Shown: piece by piece, positions 45,185-54,719 of the stretch
How the letters are laid out: each line of letters opens with the position of its first letter
Position numbering within the stretch: position 1 is the stretch's first letter
Origin: Pedobacter nutrimenti
GTDB taxonomy: Bacteria; Bacteroidota; Bacteroidia; Sphingobacteriales; Sphingobacteriaceae
DNA: 64,000 nucleotides
Assembly: GCF_003208655.1 (NCBI RefSeq)
Contig: NZ_QKLU01000004.1
Coordinates: 682,001 to 746,000 of the forward strand
Direction of reading: 5' to 3'
Notes under the pieces: generated by a model
Databases searched by the model: none
Told to the model about the DNA's origin: nothing
The model's input: the letters and a program-made list of their open reading frames with translations, nothing else
Program-made: the position numbers and the translations under genes

Positions 45185-45607
45185 TTATCGTTTCAGGAAC
45201 CAGGTTTCCGTTGTTCTGGGACTGGAACCATCTATTGTGCCCGTAAATTGTAGGGTATTGTCGTTGATCACTTCTGCATTGCAGGCCAGTAATTTAGAAG
45301 GAAGGCTCAGGTTAAAGGCCGTCCCCAGAAAAACAACATAATTCCCTACCTGTCTGGTGCCGGCCAGACTGACTTCCAGATCACTGCTTTCGTTGTTTTT
45401 AAAATCAAGATAATCCGAAACGCCATAATTAACGGTATTGTCAGTGACCACTGCGCCGCTGGCATTAAAGGTTTTGGTTTCGATTTTCAGCACCTGCCAC
45501 TTACCGGACAACTTGACAATCAAGGTATTCGGATTGTCTTTTTTACAGCCTGCAATTCCAGTGGCCAGCCACAGCAGCAAAGCTCCTGAAAGTAATTTTA
45601 TCTTCAT
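45185..45607 (-). CDS. Small lipocalin-like lipoprotein, function unknown
   Basis: A 140-residue predicted lipoprotein (lipobox IAGC, Cys21). After the lipid anchor the sequence LSGKWQVLKIETKTF starts a beta-rich domain with the pattern of small Bacteroidota lipocalin-like proteins (strand-rich, ending LQFTGTIDGSSPRTTETWFLKR). No catalytic residues are recognisable. It is transcribed alone on the minus strand; the 139 bp between it and leuS show no feature I can name. Confidence 0.78.
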   Translation of the reverse strand: MKIKLLSGALLLWLATGIAGCKKDNPNTLIVKLSGKWQVLKIETKTFNASGAVVTDNTVNYGVSDYLDFKNNESSDLEVSLAGTRQVGNYVVFLGTAFNLSLPSKLLACNAEVINDNTLQFTGTIDGSSPRTTETWFLKR

Positions 45608-45794
45608 AGTTCAGACGTTTTAGGTTATGAGTATTAACGTGAAATTAAAGGCTTTAGTACAAAAAGAGCATTCGGAACGCCCGGAGCCCAGGCGGAGAAA
45701 AATGTTAAAACGTGTTAAGATGGAGGGCCTAAACTATTTCTTCCGGAATTTCGTTGTAGATTTAAAGTTTAAAAGGGCCGAAAGCCATATTATT

Positions 45795-45802
45795 TACTTT
45801 TG
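45795..45802 (+). promoter_or_regulatory. -7 promoter box for the ftsX operon
   Basis: TACTTTTG matches TAnnTTTG about 45 nt upstream of the ftsX start codon. The -33 region is weak (TTTA, 23 nt upstream). The rest of the 239-bp gap has a weak reading frame that I reject as coding. Confidence 0.45.
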
Positions 45803-45846
45803 TTACTTTTATTTTTTTTATTTTCGCACAACATAAATACGAATAC

Positions 45847-46725
45847 ATGGAAGAATTTGAAGTAAGCGATGCTTCTAAGAAGACAAAGACCATATACATT
45901 TCTACAATTTTCAGCATTACCCTGGTGCTGCTGATGCTGGGTATGCTGGGTCTGATTTTGGTACACGCCAAGAATTTATCCAATTATGTAAAAGAGAACA
46001 TTGTTCTGAACATCATTGTGGATGAAGGTGCAAAAGAAGCTGATGTACTGCAATTTCAAAAGGAACTGAATGCAAATCCGGCCATCAAATCCACACAATA
46101 TGTAAATAAAGAAATTGCGGCAAAAAACCTGACCCAGGACCTTGGAGAGGATTTTGTCAATTTTCTGGGTTACAACCCACTGCTTTCTACAGTTGATGTT
46201 TATTTAAAAGCAGATTATGCCAACAATAAAAGTATTGATGCCTTAAAAGCGCAGATCAGTAAAAACCCTGCAGTAAAAGAGGTCATTTATCAAAGCTCCT
46301 TAATTGATATGGTCAACCAGAACATCAATACCATTAGCCTGATCATTTTGGCTTTTGCCGTGATTTTACTGGTGATTTCTGTGGCGCTGATTAACAATAC
46401 CATCCGTCTGGCCATTTATTCCCAGCGCTTTCTGATTAAAAGTATGCAGCTGGTTGGGGCAACCAAAAATTTTATCCGCAAGCCTTTTGTCCTGGTGGCG
46501 GCTTTACATGGATTAATCGCAGCCATTATTGCGGTGATCATTTTACTGGGTATCCTTTATTATGCACAGAAACAAATTCCTGAAATCATCATACTAAGAA
46601 ATTATACGGAATTTGGAATTGTCTTGCTTTCTATGGTAGGAATAGGCATTTTCATTACTGCAATCAGTACCGCCTTATCGGTAAGCAAATATTTACGTCT
46701 AAAAATTTACGATCTATACAGATAA
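45847..46725 (+). CDS. ftsX: Cell division protein FtsX (permease-like)
   Basis: Inner-membrane FtsX/MacB-type permease of 292 residues with four membrane segments (about 20-40, 165-190, 220-242 and 258-280) and an extracytoplasmic loop (about 45-160) between the first two. With the ATPase FtsE it couples cell division to peptidoglycan hydrolase activation. ftsE is not adjacent, as is common in Bacteroidota. The stop overlaps the start of the DUF3098 gene by 1 bp, the start of a compact run through ribF. Confidence 0.93.
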   Translation: MEEFEVSDASKKTKTIYISTIFSITLVLLMLGMLGLILVHAKNLSNYVKENIVLNIIVDEGAKEADVLQFQKELNANPAIKSTQYVNKEIAAKNLTQDLGEDFVNFLGYNPLLSTVDVYLKADYANNKSIDALKAQISKNPAVKEVIYQSSLIDMVNQNINTISLIILAFAVILLVISVALINNTIRLAIYSQRFLIKSMQLVGATKNFIRKPFVLVAALHGLIAAIIAVIILLGILYYAQKQIPEIIILRNYTEFGIVLLSMVGIGIFITAISTALSVSKYLRLKIYDLYR

Positions 46726-46949
46726 TGACAGAGAAAAAAACTGCTCCTGCAAACCAGGCTGCAAAAACCGAAATGGTTTTCACCAAAAAAAACTACCAGT
46801 TGCTGCTGATCAGTATTGCGATCGTTGTACTGGGCTTTCTTTTAATGATGGGCGATACGGACATCTATGATTTCAGAAAAACCCTTTTAGCCCCAATGGT
46901 GGTGCTTTTTGGTTTTGCTTTTGGAATTTACGCGGTTTTAAAGAAGTAA
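46725..46949 (+). CDS. DUF3098 small membrane protein
   Basis: A 74-residue protein with a charged N-terminus and two membrane segments (about 26-44 and 54-72; YQLLLISIAIVVLGFLLM and the stretch ending FGFAFGIYAVLKK). It has the DUF3098 pattern, including MGDTDIYDFRKTLLAPMVV. The function is unknown. It overlaps ftsX by 1 bp and precedes uppP by 3 bp, a gene order kept in Bacteroidota that suggests a role at the envelope. Confidence 0.9.
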   Translation: MTEKKTAPANQAAKTEMVFTKKNYQLLLISIAIVVLGFLLMMGDTDIYDFRKTLLAPMVVLFGFAFGIYAVLKK

Positions 46950-46952
46950 GCA

Positions 46953-47753
46953 ATGGATTTTCTACAGACCTTTATCCTTTCTGTAATAGAAGGAATAACG
47001 GAGTTTTTGCCTGTATCTTCTACAGGTCATATGATTATTGCCTCCTCGCTGATGGGTATCGATAAAGATCCCTTTGTGAAGCTTTTTGAAATTGCGGTAC
47101 AGCTTGGGGCCATCCTTTCGGTTGTAGTCTTTTACTGGAAAAGATTTTTTCCTTTAAACCATTGGAAATTCTATTTAAAACTGGTCATTGCCTGTCTGCC
47201 CGCTGCGGTATTTGGTATGTTGCTGCAAAAAAAGATAGACGGTTTGCTGGAAAGCCCGCTTACTGTAGCCGTCATGCTGGTTATTGGTGGGGTGGTTTTG
47301 TTGTTTATAGACCGCTTCTTTAATAAGCCTCTGGTTAAAACGGAACCGGAAATCAGCAATAAAAGTGCGCTGATCATTGGTTTTTGGCAATGTCTGGCCA
47401 TGATTCCCGGAACCAGCAGAAGTGCGGCCAGTATTATTGGCGGAATGCAGCAAAAACTGACCCGCTCTGTGGCTGCTGAATTTTCTTTTTTTCTGGCGGT
47501 ACCGACCATGGTGGGTGCCACTGGCCTGAAGCTGTTTAAAGCTTATAAGGAAACACCGGAAATTTTAAAAGACAAACACAATTTAATGCTGCTTGGCGCA
47601 GGAAATTTAATCGCGTTTGTGATTGCGCTGCTGGCCATTAAATTTTTTATAGGTTATGTACAGAAATATGGCTTTAAGCTATTTGGCTGGTACAGGATCG
47701 TCTTTGGTTTATTATTTTTAGCCCTGTATTACCAGGGATTTATACAGCTTTAA
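46953..47753 (+). CDS. uppP: Undecaprenyl-diphosphatase UppP (BacA)
   Basis: Integral membrane phosphatase that recycles undecaprenyl pyrophosphate to the monophosphate carrier for peptidoglycan and other glycans. The 266-residue protein has about eight membrane helices and both active-site motifs: EGITEFLPVSSTGHMII near the N-terminus and PGTSRSAASIIGGM near 148. Bacitracin tolerance is a known side effect of high UppP level. It shares one base with the truB start and is part of the ftsX-ribF run. Confidence 0.97.
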   Translation: MDFLQTFILSVIEGITEFLPVSSTGHMIIASSLMGIDKDPFVKLFEIAVQLGAILSVVVFYWKRFFPLNHWKFYLKLVIACLPAAVFGMLLQKKIDGLLESPLTVAVMLVIGGVVLLFIDRFFNKPLVKTEPEISNKSALIIGFWQCLAMIPGTSRSAASIIGGMQQKLTRSVAAEFSFFLAVPTMVGATGLKLFKAYKETPEILKDKHNLMLLGAGNLIAFVIALLAIKFFIGYVQKYGFKLFGWYRIVFGLLFLALYYQGFIQL

Positions 47754-48448
47754 TGATTGAATTTCCGGATTTTAATTTTGCGGAGGGTGAACTGCTGCTG
47801 ATCAACAAACCCTATCAGTGGACAAGTTTTGATGTGGTGGGAAAAATCAGGAATTCCCTTAAGCCTTTAAAATTAAAAGTGGGTCATGCCGGCACACTGG
47901 ACCCCCTGGCCACGGGTCTATTGATCATCTGCACAGGTAAGCTGACCAAACAAATAGATACTTTCCAGGCTCAGGAAAAAGAATATACCGGTACCATGGT
48001 GCTTGGGGCCACCACGCCTTCATTTGATATGGAAACGGTGGTTGATCAGGAATTTCCAATAGATGGTCTGAGCGAGGAACAGATTTATGCTGCTACTGCC
48101 CCTTTTATCGGAGACATCCGCCAATATCCCCCCGCCCATTCGGCGGTTAAGGTGAATGGCGAACGTTTATATGTGAAGGCCCGCAGGGGTGAGCAAACCG
48201 AGCTGCGTTTACGGGAGGTTTCCGTCCCTGTTTTTGAGATTACACGAATTGAATTGCCAGAAGTGGATTTCAGGATTGTCTGCAGCAAGGGCACTTACAT
48301 CAGGTCCCTGATTTCCGATTTCGGGAAACAGCTGAACAATGGGGCTTACCTCTCCAAACTCACCAGGACCAGGAGCGGTGAGTTTCGTTTGGAAAATGCA
48401 TTTGAGGTTATGGATCTGGTGAACTATCTTAGAAGCAAAAAGGAATAG
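47753..48448 (+). CDS. truB: tRNA pseudouridine(55) synthase TruB
   Basis: Makes pseudouridine at position 55 of the T-loop of tRNAs. The 231-residue protein has the catalytic Asp50 in KVGHAGTLDPLATGLL, the substrate-binding NKPYQWTSFDVVGKIR, PPAHSAVKVNGERLY and KGTYIRSLISDFGK. It lacks the longer C-terminal PUA extension, consistent with its short length. The gene overlaps uppP by one base and precedes yitT by 2 bp. Confidence 0.97.
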   Translation: MIEFPDFNFAEGELLLINKPYQWTSFDVVGKIRNSLKPLKLKVGHAGTLDPLATGLLIICTGKLTKQIDTFQAQEKEYTGTMVLGATTPSFDMETVVDQEFPIDGLSEEQIYAATAPFIGDIRQYPPAHSAVKVNGERLYVKARRGEQTELRLREVSVPVFEITRIELPEVDFRIVCSKGTYIRSLISDFGKQLNNGAYLSKLTRTRSGEFRLENAFEVMDLVNYLRSKKE

Positions 48449-48450
48449 CC

Positions 48451-49314
48451 ATGCGCGGACAGCAGAAATCCAGGAAACTCAATTTTGTGAAGAACCTGTT
48501 CTTAATTTGTTGCGGGATTGTTTCTGCCTGTTTTGGTTTAAAAAGCTTTTTATTACCCAGCGGTTTCATCGACGGCGGCGTTACAGGGATTTCCCTGCTG
48601 ATCAGCACCCTGACCGGCTTAAAGCTTTCTTACCTGATTGTCATTATCAACATTCCTTTCGTAATCCTTGGCTACCGGCAAATCGGAAAAGTTTTTGCAA
48701 TTAAAACTTCTGTGGCCATTGCCCTTTTGGCTATTCTACTCATTGTAGCCCCCTTTCAGCCCATTACACATGATAAATTGCTGATTGCCTTTTTTGGAGG
48801 CTTGTTTTTGGGAGGGGGGATCGGACTGGCCATGCGGGGCGGATGCGTTATTGACGGAACCGAAGTACTGGCTTTGTACCTGAGCAAAAAGAGCAGCCTT
48901 ACCGTTGGGAACATTATCCTGATTCTGAATATTGTGATTTTCGCATTTGCAGCAAAATTTCTGGGGATTGAGACCGCACTGTACGCCATACTGACTTATT
49001 TATCGGCGTCCAATACCGTGGATTATATTGTGAATGGCATTGAACAATATACAGGCGTAACTGTTATTTCTGTAAAAAATGAACACATTAAGAAATTTAT
49101 CATTCACCAGATGAAAAGAGGGGTAACCATTTACAAAGGGGAAGGTGGCTATGGAGAGAAAAAAGACATCGATATCCTGTACACCGTGGTTACCAAACTG
49201 GAAATGAGCAAACTGCAAACCGCCATCAGACAAATAGACCCTGAGGCTTTTGTGATACAACAACAAATTGCTGATATCCGCGGCGGGGTCGTGAAACGTC
49301 AGGCGTTACATTAA
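48451..49314 (+). CDS. YitT family membrane protein
   Basis: Membrane protein of 287 residues with about five or six helices (18-195), followed by a soluble DUF2179 domain (about 200-280, with MKRGVTIYKGEGGYGEKKDIDILYTVV). YitT proteins are of unknown function, though some act as transporters. It follows truB by 2 bp and precedes ribF by 12 bp, so is almost certainly co-transcribed with them. Confidence 0.93.
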   Translation: MRGQQKSRKLNFVKNLFLICCGIVSACFGLKSFLLPSGFIDGGVTGISLLISTLTGLKLSYLIVIINIPFVILGYRQIGKVFAIKTSVAIALLAILLIVAPFQPITHDKLLIAFFGGLFLGGGIGLAMRGGCVIDGTEVLALYLSKKSSLTVGNIILILNIVIFAFAAKFLGIETALYAILTYLSASNTVDYIVNGIEQYTGVTVISVKNEHIKKFIIHQMKRGVTIYKGEGGYGEKKDIDILYTVVTKLEMSKLQTAIRQIDPEAFVIQQQIADIRGGVVKRQALH

Positions 49315-49326
49315 TTCTATTGCACC

Positions 49327-50274
49327 TTGAAAATATATAACCATCTTTCGGAATTCAAAAAACTGGACAATGCAGTGGTCACCATAGGTACTTTTGATGG
49401 GGTACATTACGGCCACCAGAAAATTGTCAAAAGGCTCTGTGAACTGGCTCATGCTACGGGCGGAGAAAGCGTGATCCTGACTTTTTTCCCACATCCCAGA
49501 CAGATTATTGATCCGGAGAATCTGGATTTAAAAATGATCAATACCATTAAGGAAAAAGCCGGTATACTCGACGCCCTTGGTGTGGACCATTTGATCATTA
49601 CTCCTTTTACCAGGGATTTTTCAAATCTGGGTCCGGAAGAATACATTCAGCAGGTTTTGGTAGAAACACTGGGGACCAAATCCATTATTGTAGGCTATGA
49701 CCACCGCTTTGGTAAGGATAGAAAAGGAGGAATGAAGGAACTGGAAAGCTCGGCAAAGTTGTTTGACTACAGTATCGAGGTGATCGATGAGCAGGACATC
49801 AATGATGTGGCGGTCAGTTCAACCAAAGTAAGGCAAGCCCTTTTGCGGGGTGATGTTGCCCTGGCGGCCAAATACCTCGGTTATCATTTTTCCCTGGAAG
49901 GCCGGGTAATCAAAGGGGATAAAATTGGCCGGACCATTGGTTTTCCTACCGCCAATATTTTTGTAGAGGAGTCTTATAAGCTCATTCCTTCTGATGGCAT
50001 TTATGCAGTGGAAGTTCTCATGGGAACAGAACGCTATAAAGGCATGGCTTATATTGGCCAGCGCCCAACTATTAATGGAATGACCCGAAATATTGAGGTT
50101 AATATTTTTGATTTTAACCAGGAAATTTACGGACAGGATATTAAAATGTTTTTCCTTGAATTTTTGCGTCATGATGTAAAATTTACTGGACTTGAAGCCT
50201 TAAAGGAACAACTGAAACAGGATAAGGAAGATACCCTTGCCTATTTCAAAAAACTGTCACAAAGTCCTGATTAG
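49327..50274 (+). CDS. ribF: Bifunctional riboflavin kinase / FAD synthetase
   Basis: Converts riboflavin to FMN and then to FAD. The 315-residue protein has an N-terminal adenylyltransferase domain with VTIGTFDGVHYGHQKIV (about 18-34) and VGYDHRFGKDR, and a C-terminal flavokinase domain (about 185-310) with GDKIGRTIGFPTANI and YKGMAYIGQRPTING. The start is TTG at 49327, 12 bp after yitT; no ATG or GTG lies closer to the conserved N-terminus, so a TTG start is accepted. It is the last gene of the run from ftsX. Confidence 0.96.
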   Translation: MKIYNHLSEFKKLDNAVVTIGTFDGVHYGHQKIVKRLCELAHATGGESVILTFFPHPRQIIDPENLDLKMINTIKEKAGILDALGVDHLIITPFTRDFSNLGPEEYIQQVLVETLGTKSIIVGYDHRFGKDRKGGMKELESSAKLFDYSIEVIDEQDINDVAVSSTKVRQALLRGDVALAAKYLGYHFSLEGRVIKGDKIGRTIGFPTANIFVEESYKLIPSDGIYAVEVLMGTERYKGMAYIGQRPTINGMTRNIEVNIFDFNQEIYGQDIKMFFLEFLRHDVKFTGLEALKEQLKQDKEDTLAYFKKLSQSPD

Positions 50275-50321
50275 GGCTGATTTTCTTCTTAAAAAAGGCT
50301 TTTTTTCTTATATTTACGACA

Positions 50322-50648
50322 ATGAGGTATATACACACCCTTGTCTTATATGTATTGATCCACTTGCTGTCCATTCCTACAGCAATGGGAAAGTTACCTC
50401 TTTTAATCAAAGCAACAAGCGGTGCCTGTACTGCCTCTTCTACCAATTCAGAAGAGCTCTTTTCTGAAGATTACACTTTTTTAAATCATCAGGCAAAAAA
50501 GAACGGACTGAATGCTGTTTTGTTGATTGCGGGCAAAACAGAGCTACATCCGGCATCTTTGGAGCGGATTATGGTCAATACGGCTTTGTGCCCTGCTTAT
50601 TATTCTTCACTATTTAATTTTCTGTTCCCCAAACATGTTTTCTGGTAA
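50322..50648 (+). CDS. Hypothetical protein with N-terminal signal or membrane segment
   Basis: A 108-residue reading frame with a hydrophobic N-terminus (about 5-22, LVLYVLIHLLSIPTAMG) that could be a signal peptide, then a Ser/Thr/Cys-rich loop and a helical region. I do not recognise a family. It lies between ribF and the CPA2 antiporter on the same strand and has a TATATTTA sequence just upstream. The coding call is plausible but not certain. Confidence 0.5.
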   Translation: MRYIHTLVLYVLIHLLSIPTAMGKLPLLIKATSGACTASSTNSEELFSEDYTFLNHQAKKNGLNAVLLIAGKTELHPASLERIMVNTALCPAYYSSLFNFLFPKHVFW

Positions 50649-50705
50649 TTAGTATAATTTGTAACATCCTTCAAATTTATTTTTCTATTTACAAAACATA
50701 ATTTC

Positions 50706-52934
50706 ATGATACACCTTCCTGTATTAATTACTGATTTAGGACTCATATTAGCCGCAGCCGGGGTTACGACCCTTATTTTTAAAAGAATTAAACAGCCCCT
50801 TGTTTTGGGCTATATCCTGGCCGGCTTGCTCGTAGGCCCCCATATTAAGTTTATCCCAACGGTGACCGATAAGGAAAGTGTCAACATCTGGGCCGAGATC
50901 GGGGTTATCTTTCTGCTGTTCAGCCTGGGACTGGAATTCAGTTTTAAAAAACTGGTTAAAGTGGGTGGCTCGGCTTCCATTACCGCTATTGTTGAAGTGG
51001 TTTTCATGCTGCTCATTGGCTTTGCCGCAGGTAAGCTGATGGGCTGGTCTACTATGGACAGCATTTTTCTTGGAGGAATTTTATCAGTTTCTTCTACCAC
51101 CATTATCATCCGGGCTTTTGAAGAATTAGGGGTCAAACATAAGAAATTTGCCGGACTGGTTTTTGGAGTGCTTATCGTGGAAGACCTGGTGGCCATTTTA
51201 CTCTTGGTATTGCTGTCCACCCTTGCGGTGAGCCAGCAATTTGCGGGAACTGAAATGCTCATCTCCATTTTGAAGCTTTGTTTTTTCCTGGTGCTTTGGT
51301 TTATTGGGGGCATATTCCTGATCCCAAGCTTTTTAAAGGCGACCAAAAAACTAATGAATGATGAAACCATGCTGGTGGTTTCAATCGCTTTATGTTTAAT
51401 TATGGTATTGCTGGCGGTAAAGGTTGGTTTCTCCCCTGCCCTGGGCGCTTTTATTATGGGTTCCATTTTAGCGGAAACGACACAGGCAGAACGGATTGAA
51501 CATCTAACAAAATCAGTTAAAGATCTCTTTGCGGCAATTTTCTTTGTTTCTGTGGGCATGCTCATCGACCCCAGGGTCCTGGTCGATTATGCGGGACCGA
51601 TTGTGATCATTACCATCGCCACTGTTTTGGGTAAGTTTCTGAGTTCGGGTTTTGGGGCTTTAATTTCGGGGCAACCGCTAAAAACTTCTGTCCAAACGGG
51701 CTTAAGCCTGGCACAGATCGGGGAGTTTTCTTTTATCATTGCCACCCTGGGCTTGTCTTTAAAGGTCACCAGTGAGTTTTTGTATCCGATTGCCGTGGCC
51801 GTATCGGCCATTACCACCTTTACCACACCCTACCTGATCAAGGCTTCTGAACCTTTTTATCTTTTTATTGAACGTTCGCTGCCAAAAAAATGGATAGAGG
51901 GTTTAAACCGTTATAGTTCCAGTACAGCCGGCATAACGACACTGAGCGACTGGAAAGTTTTTTTAAGGGCCTATACTTTTAATACCATTATCCATTCGGT
52001 TATTTTAATTGCCCTGGTTTTTCTGGGCTCCAAATACCTGCAGCCTTTTATTGCCACCCACTTGATTAATGGCAATACGGGTACTGTGGTGAGTTTACTC
52101 CTGACCCTGATCATCATGACGCCCTTTTTATGGGCACTTGCCTTGCGCAGAATGGAACGAAAGGCCTACAGCAATTTATGGCTGAACAAAAAGTACACCA
52201 GGGGCCCTCTGGTGGCCCTGGAGGCTTTAAGAATTACCCTTGCGGTATTTTTTGTTGGTTTTTTGATTTTCCAGTTTTACAATACCCTGGTTTCCATGGC
52301 CATTGCCCTGGCGTTGATCTTGTCGGTGATGTTTATCTTTTCCAGAAAACTACAGGCTTTTTACAACCGCCTGGAAAGTCGCTTTTTATATAACCTGAAT
52401 GCACGGGAAGCACAAAATACCCAGCCTGAAATTTTACCCTGGGACACCCACCTCGCAGAGCTTTCTGTGGCCCCGGAATCAAAACTGGTGGGACAGACCC
52501 TCTCCGAGCTGGCCGTCAGGGAAAAGTACGGGGTCAATATTGCCCTGATTGAAAGGGGCAAAATTATGATTCCAACACCTGGAAGGGATGAGCGTTTGTA
52601 TCCTCATGATAAAATACTGGTTATTGGTACCGATGACCAGCTGGCTATTGTTAAGGAACTTTTTGAAGGTGCTCTGGACGAGACTGCCAATGCAGATTTT
52701 CCTAAAAAAGACATGACCCTTCAGAAGATTGTCATCAACAGCCAGTCGCCGGTATTTGGAGAGAGCATCCGCAATTCGGGCATACGTGACCTGACCCAAG
52801 GTCTGGTGGTTGGAATTGAGCGTCATGGGCAAAGAATCCTGAACCCGGATTCGAACTTTGTTTTTGAAAATGAGGACATTGTATGGATTGTGGGCAATAA
52901 TAAAAAAGTTCCGGATCTGCTAAAGAAAACCTAA
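50706..52934 (+). CDS. CPA2-family monovalent cation/proton antiporter with TrkA-C domain (KefB/YbaL-like)
   Basis: Cation/proton antiporter of the CPA2 family, 742 residues. About 12 membrane helices (5-385) contain GYILAGLLVGPH, FSLGLEFSFKKL, VSSTTIIIRAFEE and GAFIMGSILAET. Two or more further hydrophobic segments (about 430-560) precede a cytoplasmic regulatory part with RCK_C/TrkA_C-like domains (about 580-740, LVGQTLSELAVREKYGVNIALIERG and VFGESIRNSGIRDL). There is no TrkA_N nucleotide-binding motif, so direct gating by NAD(H) is less likely. The ion is probably K+ or Na+. Confidence 0.93.
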   Translation: MIHLPVLITDLGLILAAAGVTTLIFKRIKQPLVLGYILAGLLVGPHIKFIPTVTDKESVNIWAEIGVIFLLFSLGLEFSFKKLVKVGGSASITAIVEVVFMLLIGFAAGKLMGWSTMDSIFLGGILSVSSTTIIIRAFEELGVKHKKFAGLVFGVLIVEDLVAILLLVLLSTLAVSQQFAGTEMLISILKLCFFLVLWFIGGIFLIPSFLKATKKLMNDETMLVVSIALCLIMVLLAVKVGFSPALGAFIMGSILAETTQAERIEHLTKSVKDLFAAIFFVSVGMLIDPRVLVDYAGPIVIITIATVLGKFLSSGFGALISGQPLKTSVQTGLSLAQIGEFSFIIATLGLSLKVTSEFLYPIAVAVSAITTFTTPYLIKASEPFYLFIERSLPKKWIEGLNRYSSSTAGITTLSDWKVFLRAYTFNTIIHSVILIALVFLGSKYLQPFIATHLINGNTGTVVSLLLTLIIMTPFLWALALRRMERKAYSNLWLNKKYTRGPLVALEALRITLAVFFVGFLIFQFYNTLVSMAIALALILSVMFIFSRKLQAFYNRLESRFLYNLNAREAQNTQPEILPWDTHLAELSVAPESKLVGQTLSELAVREKYGVNIALIERGKIMIPTPGRDERLYPHDKILVIGTDDQLAIVKELFEGALDETANADFPKKDMTLQKIVINSQSPVFGESIRNSGIRDLTQGLVVGIERHGQRILNPDSNFVFENEDIVWIVGNNKKVPDLLKKT

Positions 52935-52960
52935 TTTAGGTTATTCAAGCTGATCAAATT

Positions 52961-53998
52961 ATGAAATTGGACCAGGATAAAAGTGATTTTCTAGACGAAA
53001 TGCTACAAAACTGGCAGGATCAGCAGTTGCTCAATGCCGAGCAAGTCAAAAAACTAAGGGACAGCTATGAAACCAAAACTTTTGACTGGCGCCGGCTTGC
53101 CCAATATTCTTTTTGGATTGCCATGGCCTGCGGGGTGATTTCCCTGGGGGCCCTTTTGGTCGATAAAGACATTCTAAACTACCTGAAAAGATTGTACGAT
53201 ACCCCGGACAGCATCATCAGTTTTTTATCTGCGGTGATTGCGGGCATTTTATATTATGTCAGTTTCAAAAGGAAAAAGAGCCATCATATGCAGGTATTCA
53301 GCAACGATGCTTTAATTTTTACAGCAGTGATGCTCACCGCAAATGCGATCGCTTACCTGGGCAAAGCCATTGACAACAACGGGGGGCATTTCTCCCTGCT
53401 GATCCTGTTTTCTGTATTTGTTTATGCTGTCCTGGCCTACCTGTTTAAATCCCGGCTCATCTGGATTTTTGTATTGCTTTCCCTGGGGGCCTGGTTTGGG
53501 ACAGAAACGGGTTATCTTTCCAGGGGGAACTGGTATTTTCTGGGTTTGAATTATCCCCTGCGTTTTGTATTCTTTGGCCTGGCTTTAACTGCAATAGCCC
53601 TTCTGCTGAGGAACAGCAAAAAATTTGAGCTTTTCTGCGCCACCACCTATATCACAGGGATGATTTATCTGTTTATTTCGATGTGGCTGATTTCTGTGTT
53701 TGGCAATTTCGCTACGGTGGAAGAGTGGTATAAGGTCAAACAGATCAGCTTGTTTTATTGGGCACTTATTTCTGCGGGCCTTTGTATTTTTAGCATTTGG
53801 GCAGGCCTGAAATACAAAGATGATGTTGCCCGCGAGTTCGGGATTACTTTTCTGTTTTTAAACCTCTATACCCGTTATTTTGAATACTTCTGGGACAGCT
53901 GGCACAAAGCGCTTTTTTTCAGCGTTCTTGCGGCCTCTTTCTGGCTGATTGGCCGCAGGGCAGAAAAAATATGGAACCTGGAGTTTCTTAAAAAGTAA
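52961..53998 (+). CDS. DUF2157 domain-containing membrane protein
   Basis: Membrane protein of 345 residues. The N-terminal soluble region (about 5-45, WQDQQLLNAEQVKKLRDSYE) resembles the start of DUF2157 proteins, and about ten hydrophobic segments follow (50-335). The family is of unknown function. The gene lies 26 bp after the CPA2 antiporter gene, so the two may be co-expressed. It converges on the lysE-type gene, whose stop is 3 bp away. Confidence 0.85.
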   Translation: MKLDQDKSDFLDEMLQNWQDQQLLNAEQVKKLRDSYETKTFDWRRLAQYSFWIAMACGVISLGALLVDKDILNYLKRLYDTPDSIISFLSAVIAGILYYVSFKRKKSHHMQVFSNDALIFTAVMLTANAIAYLGKAIDNNGGHFSLLILFSVFVYAVLAYLFKSRLIWIFVLLSLGAWFGTETGYLSRGNWYFLGLNYPLRFVFFGLALTAIALLLRNSKKFELFCATTYITGMIYLFISMWLISVFGNFATVEEWYKVKQISLFYWALISAGLCIFSIWAGLKYKDDVAREFGITFLFLNLYTRYFEYFWDSWHKALFFSVLAASFWLIGRRAEKIWNLEFLKK

Positions 53999-54001
53999 TC
54001 C

Positions 54002-54625
54002 TCAGACCTTAATAAAGTGTACGTAAACAATTTTACAGATGTGATAACCGGAAAGGGCAAAAAATAAAATGGCAATACTTTTATTGACAATGTAACTGCT
54101 GAGGTCAAACTTTTCTTTGATGTATTTGGCAAAACGGGCAAAGCCATACAAAGCCAGTCCGGCACCAATACCTGAACCTACACTAAACACACTTAAAGAA
54201 AGGTAACCGATATCGATCCATTCATGGGAAATCAGGTAAGTGCCCACAAAAAGCCAGTAGGGAATTTGCATCGGGTTCAAAACCCCCAGCAGCATGCCAT
54301 AACGGATGCTGTCTTTTTCTGAATAATCTGCTTTGGGCATTTCTTTTCTGGATTTCCAGGTAATGATCCCAAGTACACCAAACATGACCACCATGACCAC
54401 ATCAATGATGTTGCTGAGGTTCATTGTACTGGAAAGCCATTGCACAAAACGCATAACGGCAAAAGTAAACAGGACCTCTACGGCTGAAAATGCGGCGATG
54501 AAATACAGTGCTTGTCTGATGCCCCTATTAATGGTAATCTGTACAACGGTCAGATTGATGTTACCTGGTGGAATGTATCCAATGGAATTTAGTATAATTC
54601 CTAAGACAAATGTTAGAAAAAGCAT
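54002..54625 (-). CDS. LysE family transporter
   Basis: Inner-membrane exporter of 207 residues with six hydrophobic segments. The opening GIILNSIGYIPPGNINLTVVQ is the LysE-family pattern, and the motif PGN is retained near residue 19. Family members export amino acids, typically lysine, arginine or homoserine; the substrate here is not readable. Transcribed on the minus strand between uvrA and the convergent DUF2157 gene. Confidence 0.9.
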   Translation of the reverse strand: MLFLTFVLGIILNSIGYIPPGNINLTVVQITINRGIRQALYFIAAFSAVEVLFTFAVMRFVQWLSSTMNLSNIIDVVMVVMFGVLGIITWKSRKEMPKADYSEKDSIRYGMLLGVLNPMQIPYWLFVGTYLISHEWIDIGYLSLSVFSVGSGIGAGLALYGFARFAKYIKEKFDLSSYIVNKSIAILFFALSGYHICKIVYVHFIKV

Positions 54626-54719
54626 TGGCGAAGATACAAGGATTCCATTAATTTATGTTCGTATTTTGATTTACTGCTGCTGACAACAATTTCGTATTCG
54701 TTTTGTTTTTTCTATCCTT

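Noticed and set aside
45627..45836. 69-codon reading frame upstream of ftsX
   Set aside because: It runs through the ftsX promoter box and ends in a low-complexity aromatic stretch; it resembles no family.
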